64,000 nucleotides of DNA from an uncultured Pelagibacteraceae bacterium. Lineage in GTDB: Bacteria > Pseudomonadota > Alphaproteobacteria > Pelagibacterales > Pelagibacteraceae. Below the pieces are notes generated by a model. It was given only the letters and a program-made list of their open reading frames with translations. It was not told the DNA's origin and made no database searches. The stretch covers positions 1 through 64,000 of the forward strand of contig CABXRR010000003.1 in assembly GCA_902514695.1 (NCBI GenBank), in the 5' to 3' direction. A program made the position numbers and the translations under genes. Below, in pieces: positions 52,181 through 62,227 of this stretch; positions within the stretch are counted from its first letter, which is position 1, and each line of letters opens with the position of its first letter.

Positions 52181-54833
52181 ACTAATTTTAAATTTTAAGT
52201 CAAAAGATACAAAAAAAATTAAGAATCCAAAAAATTTTTTGGGAGGAAAGGGAGCTAATTTATCAGAGATGGGAAGAATGGGGCTTCCTGTGCCACCAGG
52301 CTTTACTATTTCAACAAAGGTTTGTGAAATTTTTTATAAAGATAAAAAAAAATTAAATTCAAAATTAATAAGTCAGATCAAAAAAGAATTAAAAGTTATT
52401 GAAAAGGATGTATCAAAAAAATTTGGAGATTTGAAAAACCCTCTTTTATTGTCTGTTAGATCTGGAGCTAGAGTTTCAATGCCTGGAATGATGGACACAA
52501 TCCTTAATCTCGGGCTAAATGACAAAACTGTAACTGCCTTAGCAATTAAGACTTCTAATGGTAGATTTGCTAAAGACAGTTATAGGAGATTTATTCAAAT
52601 GTATGGAAATGTTGTCTTAGGTGTAGAAAGCCATTATTTTGAGGAATTAATAGAAAATTACAAGTTAACCAAGGGAGTCTTATTGGATACAGATCTAGAT
52701 GAAGATGATTGGGATGGTTTAATAAGAGATTTTAAAAATGTTGTTAAAGAAAAAACAAAAAAAGAATTTCCCCAAGATGTTAATCAACAATTACTTGGCG
52801 CAATAAGTGCTGTATTTCTTTCCTGGGAAAGTAATAGGGCAAAAGTTTATAGAAAATTAAATCAAATACCTTCCGAGTGGGGAACTGCAGTAAATGTACA
52901 ATCAATGGTATTTGGAAACATGGGAAATGATTGTGCTACCGGCGTAGTTTTTACAAGAAATCCTTCTGATGGTTCAAATGATATTTATGGAGAGTATCTA
53001 ATTAATGCACAAGGAGAAGATGTTGTAGCTGGAACTAGAACGCCACAATACATAACTAAAAAAGCTAAAAAAGAAGCTAAGGTTATAGAGCAGTCTATGG
53101 AAGAATCTATGCCTAAAGTTTATAGAGAATTGAATAAAATTTTAAAGAAATTAGAAAATCATTATAAAGATATGCAAGATGTAGAATTTACAGTTGAAAA
53201 TAATAAGCTTTGGATTTTACAAACCCGCTCTGGAAAAAGAACATCAAAATCAGCTGTAAAGATTGCAGTTGATATGGTCAAAGAAAAATTAATTTCTAAA
53301 AATGATGCTATTTTACGTGTTGACCCTAATTCACTAGATACATTGTTGCATCCAACACTAGATGAAAAAAGTTCAATACAAGTTATTGCCAATGGCTTGC
53401 CAGCATCACCTGGGGCCGCGAGTGGTAAAGTAGTTTTTACGTCAGAAGAAGCTGAGAGATTAAATGATATGATGCAAGACACCATCTTAGTAAGAGTAGA
53501 GACATCCCCAGAAGATATACAAGGTATGCATGCTGCAAAGGGAATTTTGACTGCAAGAGGTGGCATGACTAGTCATGCCGCAGTAGTTGCAAGAGGAATG
53601 GGGAGACCTTGTGTCTCCGGTTCAAGTGAAATTGACATAAATTATGAACAAAGATTATTTAAAACACCCTCTGTTGAAGTCAAAGAGGGAGAAATAATCA
53701 CGATTGATGGATCAACAGGTAGAATAATTTTAGGAAATGTTCCAACAGTCAAACCAGAAATTTCAGGTGATTTTTCTAAATTAATGAGTTGGGCAGATAA
53801 TGTAAGAAAATTAAAAGTAAGAACAAATTCTGAAACTCCAATGGACACAAAAATAGCAAGAGATTTTGGGGCAGAAGGAATTGGCCTTTGTAGAACAGAA
53901 CATATGTTTTTTGACGAGGAAAGAATTTTATCAGTAAGGGAAATGATCTTATCTAAAACTCTTGAAGATCGAGCAAAAGCCTTAAAAAAACTTTTACCTC
54001 ATCAAAAAGACGATTTTATGAAAATTTTCAAGATTATGCATGGTCTTCCGGTTACTGTAAGATTGTTAGATCCTCCATTACATGAATTTTTACCTAAATC
54101 AGATAAAGAGATTTCAGAGGTTGCAAACATTGTTGGAGCAGATAGAAAAGAAGTGGAGTCTAGAATTGATGAACTTCATGAGCAAAATCCAATGCTTGGA
54201 CACAGAGGTTGTAGATTAGGCATTTCTTTTCCAGAAATTTACGAGATGCAATGTAGAGCAATTTTCGAAGCATTAGCAGATCTTAAAAAAAATAAACAAA
54301 AATCAGCCTTTCCTGAAATCATGATACCACTTGTCTCAACAGAGGCTGAGATAAAGATCATGAAAGATTTGGTTATAAATACTGCAAAAAAGGTTCAAGA
54401 TGAAAATAAAACTAAAATAGAATTTTTAGTTGGTACAATGATTGAATTGCCTCGAGCAGCAATTAAAGCAAAAGATATAGCTAAACATGCTGAATTTTTT
54501 AGTTTTGGTACAAATGATTTAACTCAAACAACTTTTGGTATTAGTCGAGATGATAGTGGCAAATTTTTGAATGATTATATTGATAATAAAATTTTTACAG
54601 TAGATCCGTTTGTGTCCATAGACGATGGTGTAAAAGATTTAATCAAAATTGCAGTCGAAAAAGGAAAAAAACAAAATAAAAAAATTAAATTAGGAATTTG
54701 TGGAGAGCACGGGGGTGACCCTAAAAGTATTCATTTCTGCACCAATGTAGGTTTAAATTACGTTTCCTGCTCTCCTTATAGAGTTCCAATAGCTAGACTA
54801 GCTGCCGCTCAAGCTGAATTATTAAAAAAATGA
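52173..54833 (+). CDS. ppdK: pyruvate, phosphate dikinase
   Basis: GGKGANLSEMGRMGLPVPPGFTIST, GMTSHAAVVARGMGRPCVSG, EGIGLCRTEHMFF, FGTNDLTQTTFGISRDD, GICGEHGGDP. Confidence 0.97.
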   Translation: MNKLILNFKSKDTKKIKNPKNFLGGKGANLSEMGRMGLPVPPGFTISTKVCEIFYKDKKKLNSKLISQIKKELKVIEKDVSKKFGDLKNPLLLSVRSGARVSMPGMMDTILNLGLNDKTVTALAIKTSNGRFAKDSYRRFIQMYGNVVLGVESHYFEELIENYKLTKGVLLDTDLDEDDWDGLIRDFKNVVKEKTKKEFPQDVNQQLLGAISAVFLSWESNRAKVYRKLNQIPSEWGTAVNVQSMVFGNMGNDCATGVVFTRNPSDGSNDIYGEYLINAQGEDVVAGTRTPQYITKKAKKEAKVIEQSMEESMPKVYRELNKILKKLENHYKDMQDVEFTVENNKLWILQTRSGKRTSKSAVKIAVDMVKEKLISKNDAILRVDPNSLDTLLHPTLDEKSSIQVIANGLPASPGAASGKVVFTSEEAERLNDMMQDTILVRVETSPEDIQGMHAAKGILTARGGMTSHAAVVARGMGRPCVSGSSEIDINYEQRLFKTPSVEVKEGEIITIDGSTGRIILGNVPTVKPEISGDFSKLMSWADNVRKLKVRTNSETPMDTKIARDFGAEGIGLCRTEHMFFDEERILSVREMILSKTLEDRAKALKKLLPHQKDDFMKIFKIMHGLPVTVRLLDPPLHEFLPKSDKEISEVANIVGADRKEVESRIDELHEQNPMLGHRGCRLGISFPEIYEMQCRAIFEALADLKKNKQKSAFPEIMIPLVSTEAEIKIMKDLVINTAKKVQDENKTKIEFLVGTMIELPRAAIKAKDIAKHAEFFSFGTNDLTQTTFGISRDDSGKFLNDYIDNKIFTVDPFVSIDDGVKDLIKIAVEKGKKQNKKIKLGICGEHGGDPKSIHFCTNVGLNYVSCSPYRVPIARLAAAQAELLKK

Positions 54834-54888
54834 TCTTTATTATCTCTTATAAAAACAGTAGATTAGGATTTCTTGTTTCTTTAATCTT

Positions 54889-55611
54889 ATGAAAAAATTT
54901 TTAGCATCGTCATTAATTAAAATATCTAGAGTAATTTACCTTATTACAAGGGTTATAAGTTTAATAACACCTCCAGAACTTCGATTAAAATTGAAAAAAA
55001 AAATGGAGGATAATTTGGTAGAGGAAACATTTCAAAATTTTAAAGAACATCTTAAAAAAAGCTTAATATTTGATAATGTTGAAAAAATAAGAGAATATGC
55101 AATAGAAGCCTCTTTAATTAATGACAAAAATAAAGAATACTATTATTTAGAGTTTGGAACATTTGAAGGTACAAGTGCCAACTTTTTTTCTAAATATATT
55201 AACAAATTATATGTTTTTGATAGTTTTGAAGGTTTAAAAGAAGATTGGGCTGGCACAGCAGGTTCAAAAGGAACATTTAGCTTAGCTAAAAAAATCCCAA
55301 AACTTAATTCAAATGTAGAGCCAATAGTTGGTTGGGTAGAAGATAATTTGGATGATTTTTTGAAAAAACATAATCCAAAAGTGAATTTTGTACATTTAGA
55401 TATGGATACTTATAGTTCGACAAAATTTACTTTAGAAAAACTAAAACCTTATTTAGTTAAAAACGCTATTATAATTTTTGATGAATTATACAATTACATA
55501 GGTTGGGAACATGGAGAATATAAAGCATTAAAAGAAGTTTTTAAAGATGAAGAATTTGAATATAAGGCTTTTATGATTAACTCTGAACAAACTGTTATTA
55601 AAGTTAAGTAA
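54889..55611 (+). CDS. class I SAM-dependent methyltransferase (TylF/macrocin O-methyltransferase-like)
   Basis: YYLEFGTFEGTSANFFSKYI, YVFDSFEGLKEDWAG, VHLDMDTYSSTKFTLEKLKPYL, IIFDELYNYIGWEHGEYKAL. Confidence 0.75.
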   Translation: MKKFLASSLIKISRVIYLITRVISLITPPELRLKLKKKMEDNLVEETFQNFKEHLKKSLIFDNVEKIREYAIEASLINDKNKEYYYLEFGTFEGTSANFFSKYINKLYVFDSFEGLKEDWAGTAGSKGTFSLAKKIPKLNSNVEPIVGWVEDNLDDFLKKHNPKVNFVHLDMDTYSSTKFTLEKLKPYLVKNAIIIFDELYNYIGWEHGEYKALKEVFKDEEFEYKAFMINSEQTVIKVK

Positions 55612-55627
55612 ATTTATTTATTGTCTT

Positions 55628-55882
55628 AAATAAAAGGGGCGTTCTGTTGCCAGGTGCCCCAGACCCCGTTTACCTAATTAACAATGTTAATTAAGCAGCA
55701 AGTGCGTAACTTTCGTTAGCAATTATAAATTAGCCCTTTACGGAGGAACAATTCCGAACGAAAAAATAGCCTTTAGTCACCCGTCGAATCTAGTTCACCC
55801 CCATAAGTTGTAAATGGTGGAGGTGGTGGGTACTGCCCCCACGTCCGCAATGGTTATTACGAAATTCGTTTATCGTCATAGT
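55628..55882 (-). ncRNA. ssrA: tmRNA, circularly permuted two-piece type (acceptor RNA ~55815-55882, coding RNA ~55634-55802)
   Basis: Minus strand: T-arm GTGGG-GGCAGTA-CCCAC, acceptor strand CACCTCC then ACCA (3' end 55815), 12-nt spacer TTTACAACTTAT (55803-55814), then GGGGGTGAACTAGATTCGACGGG (5' end 55802) pairing with CACCTCC. Tag ORF at 55691-55720 reads ANESYALAA*. 3' GC hairpin followed by TTTTATTT. Outer ends approximate. Confidence 0.9.
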
Positions 55883-55936
55883 TGGAAAACCAACCTTATT
55901 AATATAAAAGGAATTACAAGAGATTCAATACTAATC

Positions 55937-56884
55937 ATGAAATTAACTAAAGAACAATCAGAAGAGATAAAGAATCAGCAGTCTCAAATTACTCAAACTA
56001 AAAGAGTTACAGCTCATGAATTGGAAAAAATTCTCTATGAGGCACTTCCAGTGCTAGATCATGGATTTGTAAGAGTTGTTGATTATATGGGAGATGATAC
56101 TTCTATAGTTCAATCAGCCAGGGTCTCTTACGGAAAAGGTACAAAACAAGTTTCTACAGATTCAGGATTAATAAAATACTTGATGCGTCATTGGCATAGC
56201 ACCCCATTTGAGATGTGTGAAATTAAATATCATATTAAATTACCAATATTTATTGCTCGTCAGTGGATTAGACATAGAACAGCTAATGTAAATGAATATT
56301 CTGCAAGATATTCAATCTTAGATAAAGAATTTTATCTACCTAATTCAAAAAATCTAGCAGCCCAATCTACAAGCAATAGACAAGGTAGGGGAGACGTTCT
56401 TGAGGGAAAACAGGCAGAAGAAGTTTTAGAACTATTAAAAAGTGATGCTGAAAGAACATATGCTAACTATGAAACTATGCTTAATGAAAAATATGATGGA
56501 TCAACTATAGATGAAAATAAAAAAGGTTTAGCTCGAGAATTAGCAAGAATGAATTTAACTTTAAATACTTACACCCAATGGTACTGGAAAACAGATTTAC
56601 TAAATCTTATGAATTTTTTAAGATTAAGGGCAGACCACCATGCGCAGTATGAAATAAGAGTCTATGCAGATATAATGCTCGATACTTTAAAAAAATGGGT
56701 TCCAATAACATATGAAGCTTTTATGGATTATAGAGTAGGTGGTACTGAAGTTTCTTCAAAAGGAAAATCAGTTATTAAAAAATTAATTAAGGGTGAAAAT
56801 ATTTCAATAGATAGCTCTGGTTTATCTAAAAGGGAATGGAATGAATTAATGGAAGCATTTGAATTAAAGGATAAAATTATTTAA
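55937..56884 (+). CDS. thyX: FAD-dependent thymidylate synthase (start reset from 55814 to ATG 55937)
   Basis: [43 protein letters not shown] (ThyX RHR motif), [18 protein letters not shown]. Confidence 0.95.
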   Translation: MKLTKEQSEEIKNQQSQITQTKRVTAHELEKILYEALPVLDHGFVRVVDYMGDDTSIVQSARVSYGKGTKQVSTDSGLIKYLMRHWHSTPFEMCEIKYHIKLPIFIARQWIRHRTANVNEYSARYSILDKEFYLPNSKNLAAQSTSNRQGRGDVLEGKQAEEVLELLKSDAERTYANYETMLNEKYDGSTIDENKKGLARELARMNLTLNTYTQWYWKTDLLNLMNFLRLRADHHAQYEIRVYADIMLDTLKKWVPITYEAFMDYRVGGTEVSSKGKSVIKKLIKGENISIDSSGLSKREWNELMEAFELKDKII

Positions 56885-56949
56885 TTTATTTAATCTCTAA
56901 TATAATTTTACTACTTTAATAAATTAAAAAGTTTTGACTTCATTTAATT

Positions 56950-58470
56950 ATGATTAATAAAAAGATTATTAATAGTATCTATATCTTACTTTTTTTAACT
57001 TTTTTTATCTTTCATTTCTATCAGTTATCTACCCAACACTGGTCAGGTGTTTTAGATCAAGATTTAATAATAATTTATAATTCAATTTTATTAAATTCAG
57101 GCATAGAGCAAGAATATAGAGATCATCCTGCATTTACTACTTTTTTATTGAATAGTTTTTTTTATAAAATTTTACTTATATTTTTGAATATCCCGAGTCA
57201 AATCGATATTATTTTTGATTCAAAAAATATTAATGAAATTTTTCAGTATTATTTTTATATATCAAGAACAATAAATTTTTTTTTTAATATATTATTGATT
57301 TATATTTTTAATAAGATTTTAAAAAAACTAAATCTAAAAAGAGATTTTCGTTTTCTTATTTGTTTGATATTCGTTTTGTCAATAGGATATATCAGTTCAT
57401 TTTTTTTTCTCAGATCTGAAAATTTAAGCTTACTTTTTCTATGCTTATCAATAAATGCTTTATTGACTAGTAGAAGAGGACCAACAATAAATTTTTTTAT
57501 TGCTGGAATTTTTTTTGCTTTTGCAATGTTAGCAAAGATACAAATAATTTTTTTAGCCTTATACTTAATTTACTTAATTCCATATGTTAATGAAAGAGTA
57601 AAATATGAAATGAATAATATATACTTAAGAAATTATCTTTTTCTTTCTTTTGTATTAGGACTGATATTTTTTTTTATTTTTCAATTATATATTCAGGAAT
57701 TTCCCAGATTTCAAAATAACAAATATTTAGATTTAATATTTTTTACCTTGAGTTTTTTATTAATTATAATTTATTTCATTTATAATAAAGATTTTAAAAA
57801 AAATATAATTCTTTTTTCATCAATACTTAATGGTTTTATTTTTTTGATAATATTAATATTTTTATTAGGCAAAATTAACCTTCTCCAGGTAAATGACTTT
57901 ATTTTTTTAAGAATTACCAATCCAATACATTACATGACAGAGTTTACAGGAGAAAAAGTAAATGGGATTGTAAATATTGATTATATTTTAGGAAATATTT
58001 ATCAAATATTCTCACAATATAGATTTAACTTAATTGAGTTATTTATAATCTCCTCATTAGTTTTATATAATTTAAAAATAAAAAATAATTTATCAATACT
58101 ATTTTTTATTTTTATATTAAATACATTGGTGATGAACTTTAGATACTATGATGTTTATCATTTGTATTATATATTCATTTATTTACTTTTATTTGTGGAA
58201 AACATAAAAAAATTAGAAATCAAATTATCTAGAAAATTAATTTATACTGTTTTGCTAGTAATTTTTATTAACAGTCTAAATTTTTTTGTTATTAAGGACA
58301 ATAATTTTTTGAATGCTACTTTTAATCGGGAGAATGGTATGGTGAAAGTTTGTAAAGAATTTATTTATAAAATTCCCTCAGATACATATGAAAATGTTAA
58401 CTATATTAAATATTGGCATAAAAAGTTTGATGATAAAAATCTTAGAAAGATTTGTGATGAATTAATCTAA
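56950..58470 (+). CDS. multi-TM GT-C-like membrane protein
   Basis: 506 aa, many hydrophobic helices; first loop HWSGVLDQDLIIIYNSILLNSGIEQEYRDHPAFTTFL with acidic motif. Confidence 0.55.
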   Translation: MINKKIINSIYILLFLTFFIFHFYQLSTQHWSGVLDQDLIIIYNSILLNSGIEQEYRDHPAFTTFLLNSFFYKILLIFLNIPSQIDIIFDSKNINEIFQYYFYISRTINFFFNILLIYIFNKILKKLNLKRDFRFLICLIFVLSIGYISSFFFLRSENLSLLFLCLSINALLTSRRGPTINFFIAGIFFAFAMLAKIQIIFLALYLIYLIPYVNERVKYEMNNIYLRNYLFLSFVLGLIFFFIFQLYIQEFPRFQNNKYLDLIFFTLSFLLIIIYFIYNKDFKKNIILFSSILNGFIFLIILIFLLGKINLLQVNDFIFLRITNPIHYMTEFTGEKVNGIVNIDYILGNIYQIFSQYRFNLIELFIISSLVLYNLKIKNNLSILFFIFILNTLVMNFRYYDVYHLYYIFIYLLLFVENIKKLEIKLSRKLIYTVLLVIFINSLNFFVIKDNNFLNATFNRENGMVKVCKEFIYKIPSDTYENVNYIKYWHKKFDDKNLRKICDELI

Positions 58471-59138
58471 ATAATTCTAAAAAAACTTTTAATCATATAA
58501 AAAAGTATTTTTAATCCATCTTTAAATTCGCTTACTTTTTTTATACCAGCAATTCTTTTTCTTTCATAACTTGGACTATCTGTAAAATTCATACCCAATC
58601 TTTTTGCCTTGATTGGCATTTCAACACAAAGACAAAAGTCATTTGATTTTAAATTTAGTTTTTTGAAAGACTCAGTTTTTCCAAGTAGAAAAGTGTAGAG
58701 TATGTCTGAAATTTTAATTGAAAAAAAAATATTGCCAATTTTTGTAAAAATAAAATTTCCCAATTTTGTAATGATTGTATCATCATCACTTCCACCATCA
58801 GTCATATATCTTGATGCAAAAACAAAATCTAAATTATTTTTACAAGTGTCCATCATTTGTTGTAAATATTTAGGATCAAATGAACCGTCAGCATTAAAAA
58901 CGCAAAGATAGTCAGTTTTAACATTATTGATGCCCTCAATTATTGCATTCCCATAACCTTTACCTGATTGATAAACTATTTTTAAATTATAATTTTCAGT
59001 TGCTTTTATGGTATCTTTATCAGAAGACTCTAAAACTACTATTACACTGCAATCAAAGTTTTTAATTTCTTCTAATACATTAGGTAATGAGTCAGCTTCT
59101 GCTTTAGCGGGAATAATCAAAGTTAAGTTTTTCATCAA
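58467..59138 (-). CDS. glycosyltransferase family 2
   Basis: LTLIIPAKAEADSLPNVLEEIKN, YQSGKGYGNAIIEGINNVKTDYLCVFNADGSFDPKYL. Confidence 0.87.
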   Translation of the reverse strand: MMKNLTLIIPAKAEADSLPNVLEEIKNFDCSVIVVLESSDKDTIKATENYNLKIVYQSGKGYGNAIIEGINNVKTDYLCVFNADGSFDPKYLQQMMDTCKNNLDFVFASRYMTDGGSDDDTIITKLGNFIFTKIGNIFFSIKISDILYTFLLGKTESFKKLNLKSNDFCLCVEMPIKAKRLGMNFTDSPSYERKRIAGIKKVSEFKDGLKILFYMIKSFFRII

Positions 59139-59173
59139 ATTCTAATTTAAAAATATTAAATTTATATTAATTG

Positions 59174-60001
59174 TTATGATAAATAAGTAGACCTTATTTT
59201 ATTTGCAAATTCAAAATATATTTTAGAAATTTCATGTTCTGGATTAACCTCTACAATTGGTTTTCCTCCATCAGCTGATAACCCAACTTGAGGATTAATA
59301 GGAATTTCTCCTAAAAAATCTTTACCAAATTCTTCTGCTGTTTTTTTTACCCCACCTTCTCCAAAAATTTTATATTTTTTTCCATCATCTCCAATAAAAA
59401 AACTCATGTTATCAATTAAGCCTAATATTTTAACTCCTAATTTATCAAACATTTTAATTCCTCTTTTGACATCTAAAAGAGCAACTTCTTGGGGAGTAGA
59501 TACAATTATTGCTCCATCCATTTTAATGTTTTGAGAAAAAGTTAATTGCGTATCACCTGTTCCTGGAGGCATATCTACAATTATGAAATCTAAATCTTTC
59601 CAATTTACTTGTTGTGTGAAAGTTTTAATAGCACTGGTTACCATAGGACCACGCCAAATCATTGGTGTTTGCTGATCAGTTAAAAAACCGATAGACATAC
59701 ATTGAATACCATATTTAATAATTGGCTCTAATTTTTGGCCATCACTTTTTGGTTTTTCATTTATCCCAAACATTTTTGGAATTGAAGGTCCATATATATC
59801 AGCATCTAATAATCCAACGCGACAATCAATTTTCTTTAAAGCTAAAGCAAGGTTGGTTGCAAAAGTTGATTTTCCAACTCCTCCTTTAGCACTTGAAATG
59901 GCTATGGTAAATTTTGTTCCTTTAATTGGCTTTTTTTCAGGTGGTTTTGCACTCAATTTTTTCCGCATTGCGTCACTTAATTCTGGTTTTTCCTTAGGCA
60001 T
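59174..60001 (-). CDS. Mrp/NBP35 family ATP-binding protein (Fe-S carrier)
   Basis: AISSAKGGVGKSTFATNLALAL, DADIYGPSIPKMFG, IVDMPPGTGDTQLT. Confidence 0.95.
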   Translation of the reverse strand: MPKEKPELSDAMRKKLSAKPPEKKPIKGTKFTIAISSAKGGVGKSTFATNLALALKKIDCRVGLLDADIYGPSIPKMFGINEKPKSDGQKLEPIIKYGIQCMSIGFLTDQQTPMIWRGPMVTSAIKTFTQQVNWKDLDFIIVDMPPGTGDTQLTFSQNIKMDGAIIVSTPQEVALLDVKRGIKMFDKLGVKILGLIDNMSFFIGDDGKKYKIFGEGGVKKTAEEFGKDFLGEIPINPQVGLSADGGKPIVEVNPEHEISKIYFEFANKIRSTYLS

Positions 60002-60053
60002 ATTAGGATCTTACCTTGTTTTTCTTCATAAAGACATTATATAGATTTGCACT

Positions 60054-61163
60054 ATGTCAGATGATTTTAGACAAAGCGGTGGAAGTCCTTGGGGAACACC
60101 TCCCGGAGGAGGAAGTGGAGGTAATGGTTCAGGAAGAGGACCAACCCCACCAGATATTGATAAAATAATAAAAGAATTTCAAGAGAAAATTAAAAAATTT
60201 TTACCAGGTGGTAGCTCGTCTGGAGGAAAACAAGCGATATTAGTCTTAATCATTTTAGGTTTTGTTTGGTTAGCAAGTGGTCTTTATAGAGTTTTACCAG
60301 ATGAACAGGGTGTTGTTTTAAGATTTGGAAAATTTGTAAAAACTACTCAACCAGGATTAAATTATCATATACCATTTCCAGTAGAGTCTGTACTTACACC
60401 TAAAGTTACCAAAGTAAATAGAATTGATATTGGATTTAGATCTGAGAGAGACAGTGGTTTTTCTTCATCGGGTGGTGTAGCAGATGTTCCCCAAGAGAGT
60501 TTAATGTTAACTGGAGATGAGAATATTGTAAATATAGACTTTTCAGTATTTTGGGTAATTAAGGATGCTGGAAATTTTTTATTTAAAATTCAAGACCCAG
60601 AAGGAACTGTAAAAGCAGCAGCTGAGACTGCAATGAGAGAAGTAATCGCAAGATCAGATATCCAACCAATTCTAACCGAGGGAAGATCACTTATAGAGAC
60701 TGATACTCAAGAAATTATTCAAAAAATATTAGACGAATACACAAGTGGTATTCAAATCACTCAAGTACAAACCCAAAAAGCAGACCCACCAGATCAAGTC
60801 ATAGATGCTTTTAGGGATGTTCAAGCAGCAAGAGCTGATATGGAAAGATCAAAAAATGAAGCAGAGGCTTATGCTAATGATGTAATTCCAAGAGCAAGAG
60901 GTGAAGCACAAAAAATTTTACAAGCAGCAGAAGCTTATAAAAAAGAGGTAGTTGCTAAAGCAGAGGGTGAAGCTAGTAGATTTTTAGCGATTTATAATGA
61001 ATACAAAAATGCAAAATCAGTTACTCAAGAAAGAATGTATTTAGAGACAATGGAAAAAGTTTTAGCAGATATTGATAAAGTAATAATTGAAAAAAATGCA
61101 GGCTCTGGCGTAGTGCCTTACCTGCCATTACCAGAATTAAGCAAAAAGAAAGCGGTAAATTAA
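60054..61163 (+). CDS. hflK: FtsH protease activity modulator HflK
   Basis: Gly-rich N-terminus, TM, YRVLPDEQGVVLRFGKFVKTTQPGLNYHIPFPVE, ARGEAQKILQAAEAYKKEVVAKAEGEASRFL. Confidence 0.95.
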   Translation: MSDDFRQSGGSPWGTPPGGGSGGNGSGRGPTPPDIDKIIKEFQEKIKKFLPGGSSSGGKQAILVLIILGFVWLASGLYRVLPDEQGVVLRFGKFVKTTQPGLNYHIPFPVESVLTPKVTKVNRIDIGFRSERDSGFSSSGGVADVPQESLMLTGDENIVNIDFSVFWVIKDAGNFLFKIQDPEGTVKAAAETAMREVIARSDIQPILTEGRSLIETDTQEIIQKILDEYTSGIQITQVQTQKADPPDQVIDAFRDVQAARADMERSKNEAEAYANDVIPRARGEAQKILQAAEAYKKEVVAKAEGEASRFLAIYNEYKNAKSVTQERMYLETMEKVLADIDKVIIEKNAGSGVVPYLPLPELSKKKAVN

Positions 61164-61164
61164 A

Positions 61165-62034
61165 ATGAATATGGGTAAAGTTATAGCTGGATTAGTGGTT
61201 GCACTTAGTATTGTAGCATTTTTTTCAATTTTTATTGTAAAAGAGGTAAACCAAGCAATTGTTCTTCAATTTGGTGATCCCAAAAGAATAATTTCAAAAC
61301 CAGGGTTGAATTTTAAAATTCCATTTATTCAAAACGTAGTATTTTTAGATAAAAGAATTTTAAATTTAGATACTCCACCAGAGGAAGTAATTGCATCAGA
61401 CCAAAAAAGATTAATTGTAGATGCATTCGCAAGATTTCAAATCGTAGACCCTCTTAAATTTTATATTTCTGTTGGAAATGAGAGAGTTGCAAGATCAAGG
61501 TTAGCCACAATTATTAATTCAAGAATAAGAAACGTTTTAGGTCAACAAGAACTTCAAACCCTTTTATCAGAAGATAGAACTAAGCAAATGGCTTTAATTC
61601 AAGAAGGTGTGAATAATGAAGCTGAAAACTTTGGTATTAAAATTAATGATGTTAGGATTAAAAGAGCAGATCTTCCTCAAGCTAACAGTGATGCAATTTT
61701 TAGAAGAATGCAAACTGAGAGGGAAAGAGAAGCAAAAGAGTTTAGAGCAAGAGGTGCAGAAATGGCTGTAACTATTACCTCGACAGCAGATAAAGAAGTT
61801 ACAGTAATATTAGCAGATGCTCAAAAGAAATCTGAGATAATGAAAGGTGAGGGAGATGGTAAAAGAAACAACATCTTTGCTAGTGCCTTTGGACAAGATC
61901 CTGAGTTTTTTGCTTTTTATAGAGCTATGCAAGCTTACGAAAAAGCTTTAATTGGTGGAGAAACGTCTTTAATTTTATCTCCAGATAGTGAGTTTTTTAA
62001 ATTTTTTGGAAACATAAAGCCTAAATCCCAATAA
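61165..62034 (+). CDS. hflC: protease modulator HflC
   Basis: EVNQAIVLQFGDPKRIISKPGLNFKIPFIQNVVFLDKRIL; follows hflK. Confidence 0.95.
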   Translation: MNMGKVIAGLVVALSIVAFFSIFIVKEVNQAIVLQFGDPKRIISKPGLNFKIPFIQNVVFLDKRILNLDTPPEEVIASDQKRLIVDAFARFQIVDPLKFYISVGNERVARSRLATIINSRIRNVLGQQELQTLLSEDRTKQMALIQEGVNNEAENFGIKINDVRIKRADLPQANSDAIFRRMQTEREREAKEFRARGAEMAVTITSTADKEVTVILADAQKKSEIMKGEGDGKRNNIFASAFGQDPEFFAFYRAMQAYEKALIGGETSLILSPDSEFFKFFGNIKPKSQ

Positions 62035-62040
62035 TCCATT

Positions 62041-62226
62041 ATGAAAGAACTGATCATTGCGTTTGGTCTTTTCTTGTTTATTGAAGGTATACTCTATGCC
62101 ATATTTCCATTAAAAATGAAAAATATGCTTAAAAAATTAGAATTGGTAAAAGAAAATCAGCTCCGAGTAGGTGGGTTAGCTTTTGCAATAATTGGATTTG
62201 TAATAATTTATTATACTAAAAATTAA
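62041..62226 (+). CDS. DUF2065 family membrane protein
   Basis: 61 aa, two TM: MKELIIAFGLFLFIEGILYAIFPLKMKNMLKKL...VGGLAFAIIGFVIIYY; between hflC and a Deg protease. Confidence 0.8.
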   Translation: MKELIIAFGLFLFIEGILYAIFPLKMKNMLKKLELVKENQLRVGGLAFAIIGFVIIYYTKN

Positions 62227-62227
62227 A

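Noticed and set aside
52173-53848. Minus-strand ORFs inside ppdK (53162-53566, 53642-53848)
   Set aside because: Antisense shadows of conserved PPDK sequence.
60054-60240. Gly/Ser-rich repeat at HflK N-terminus
   Set aside because: Typical HflK N-terminal low-complexity region.
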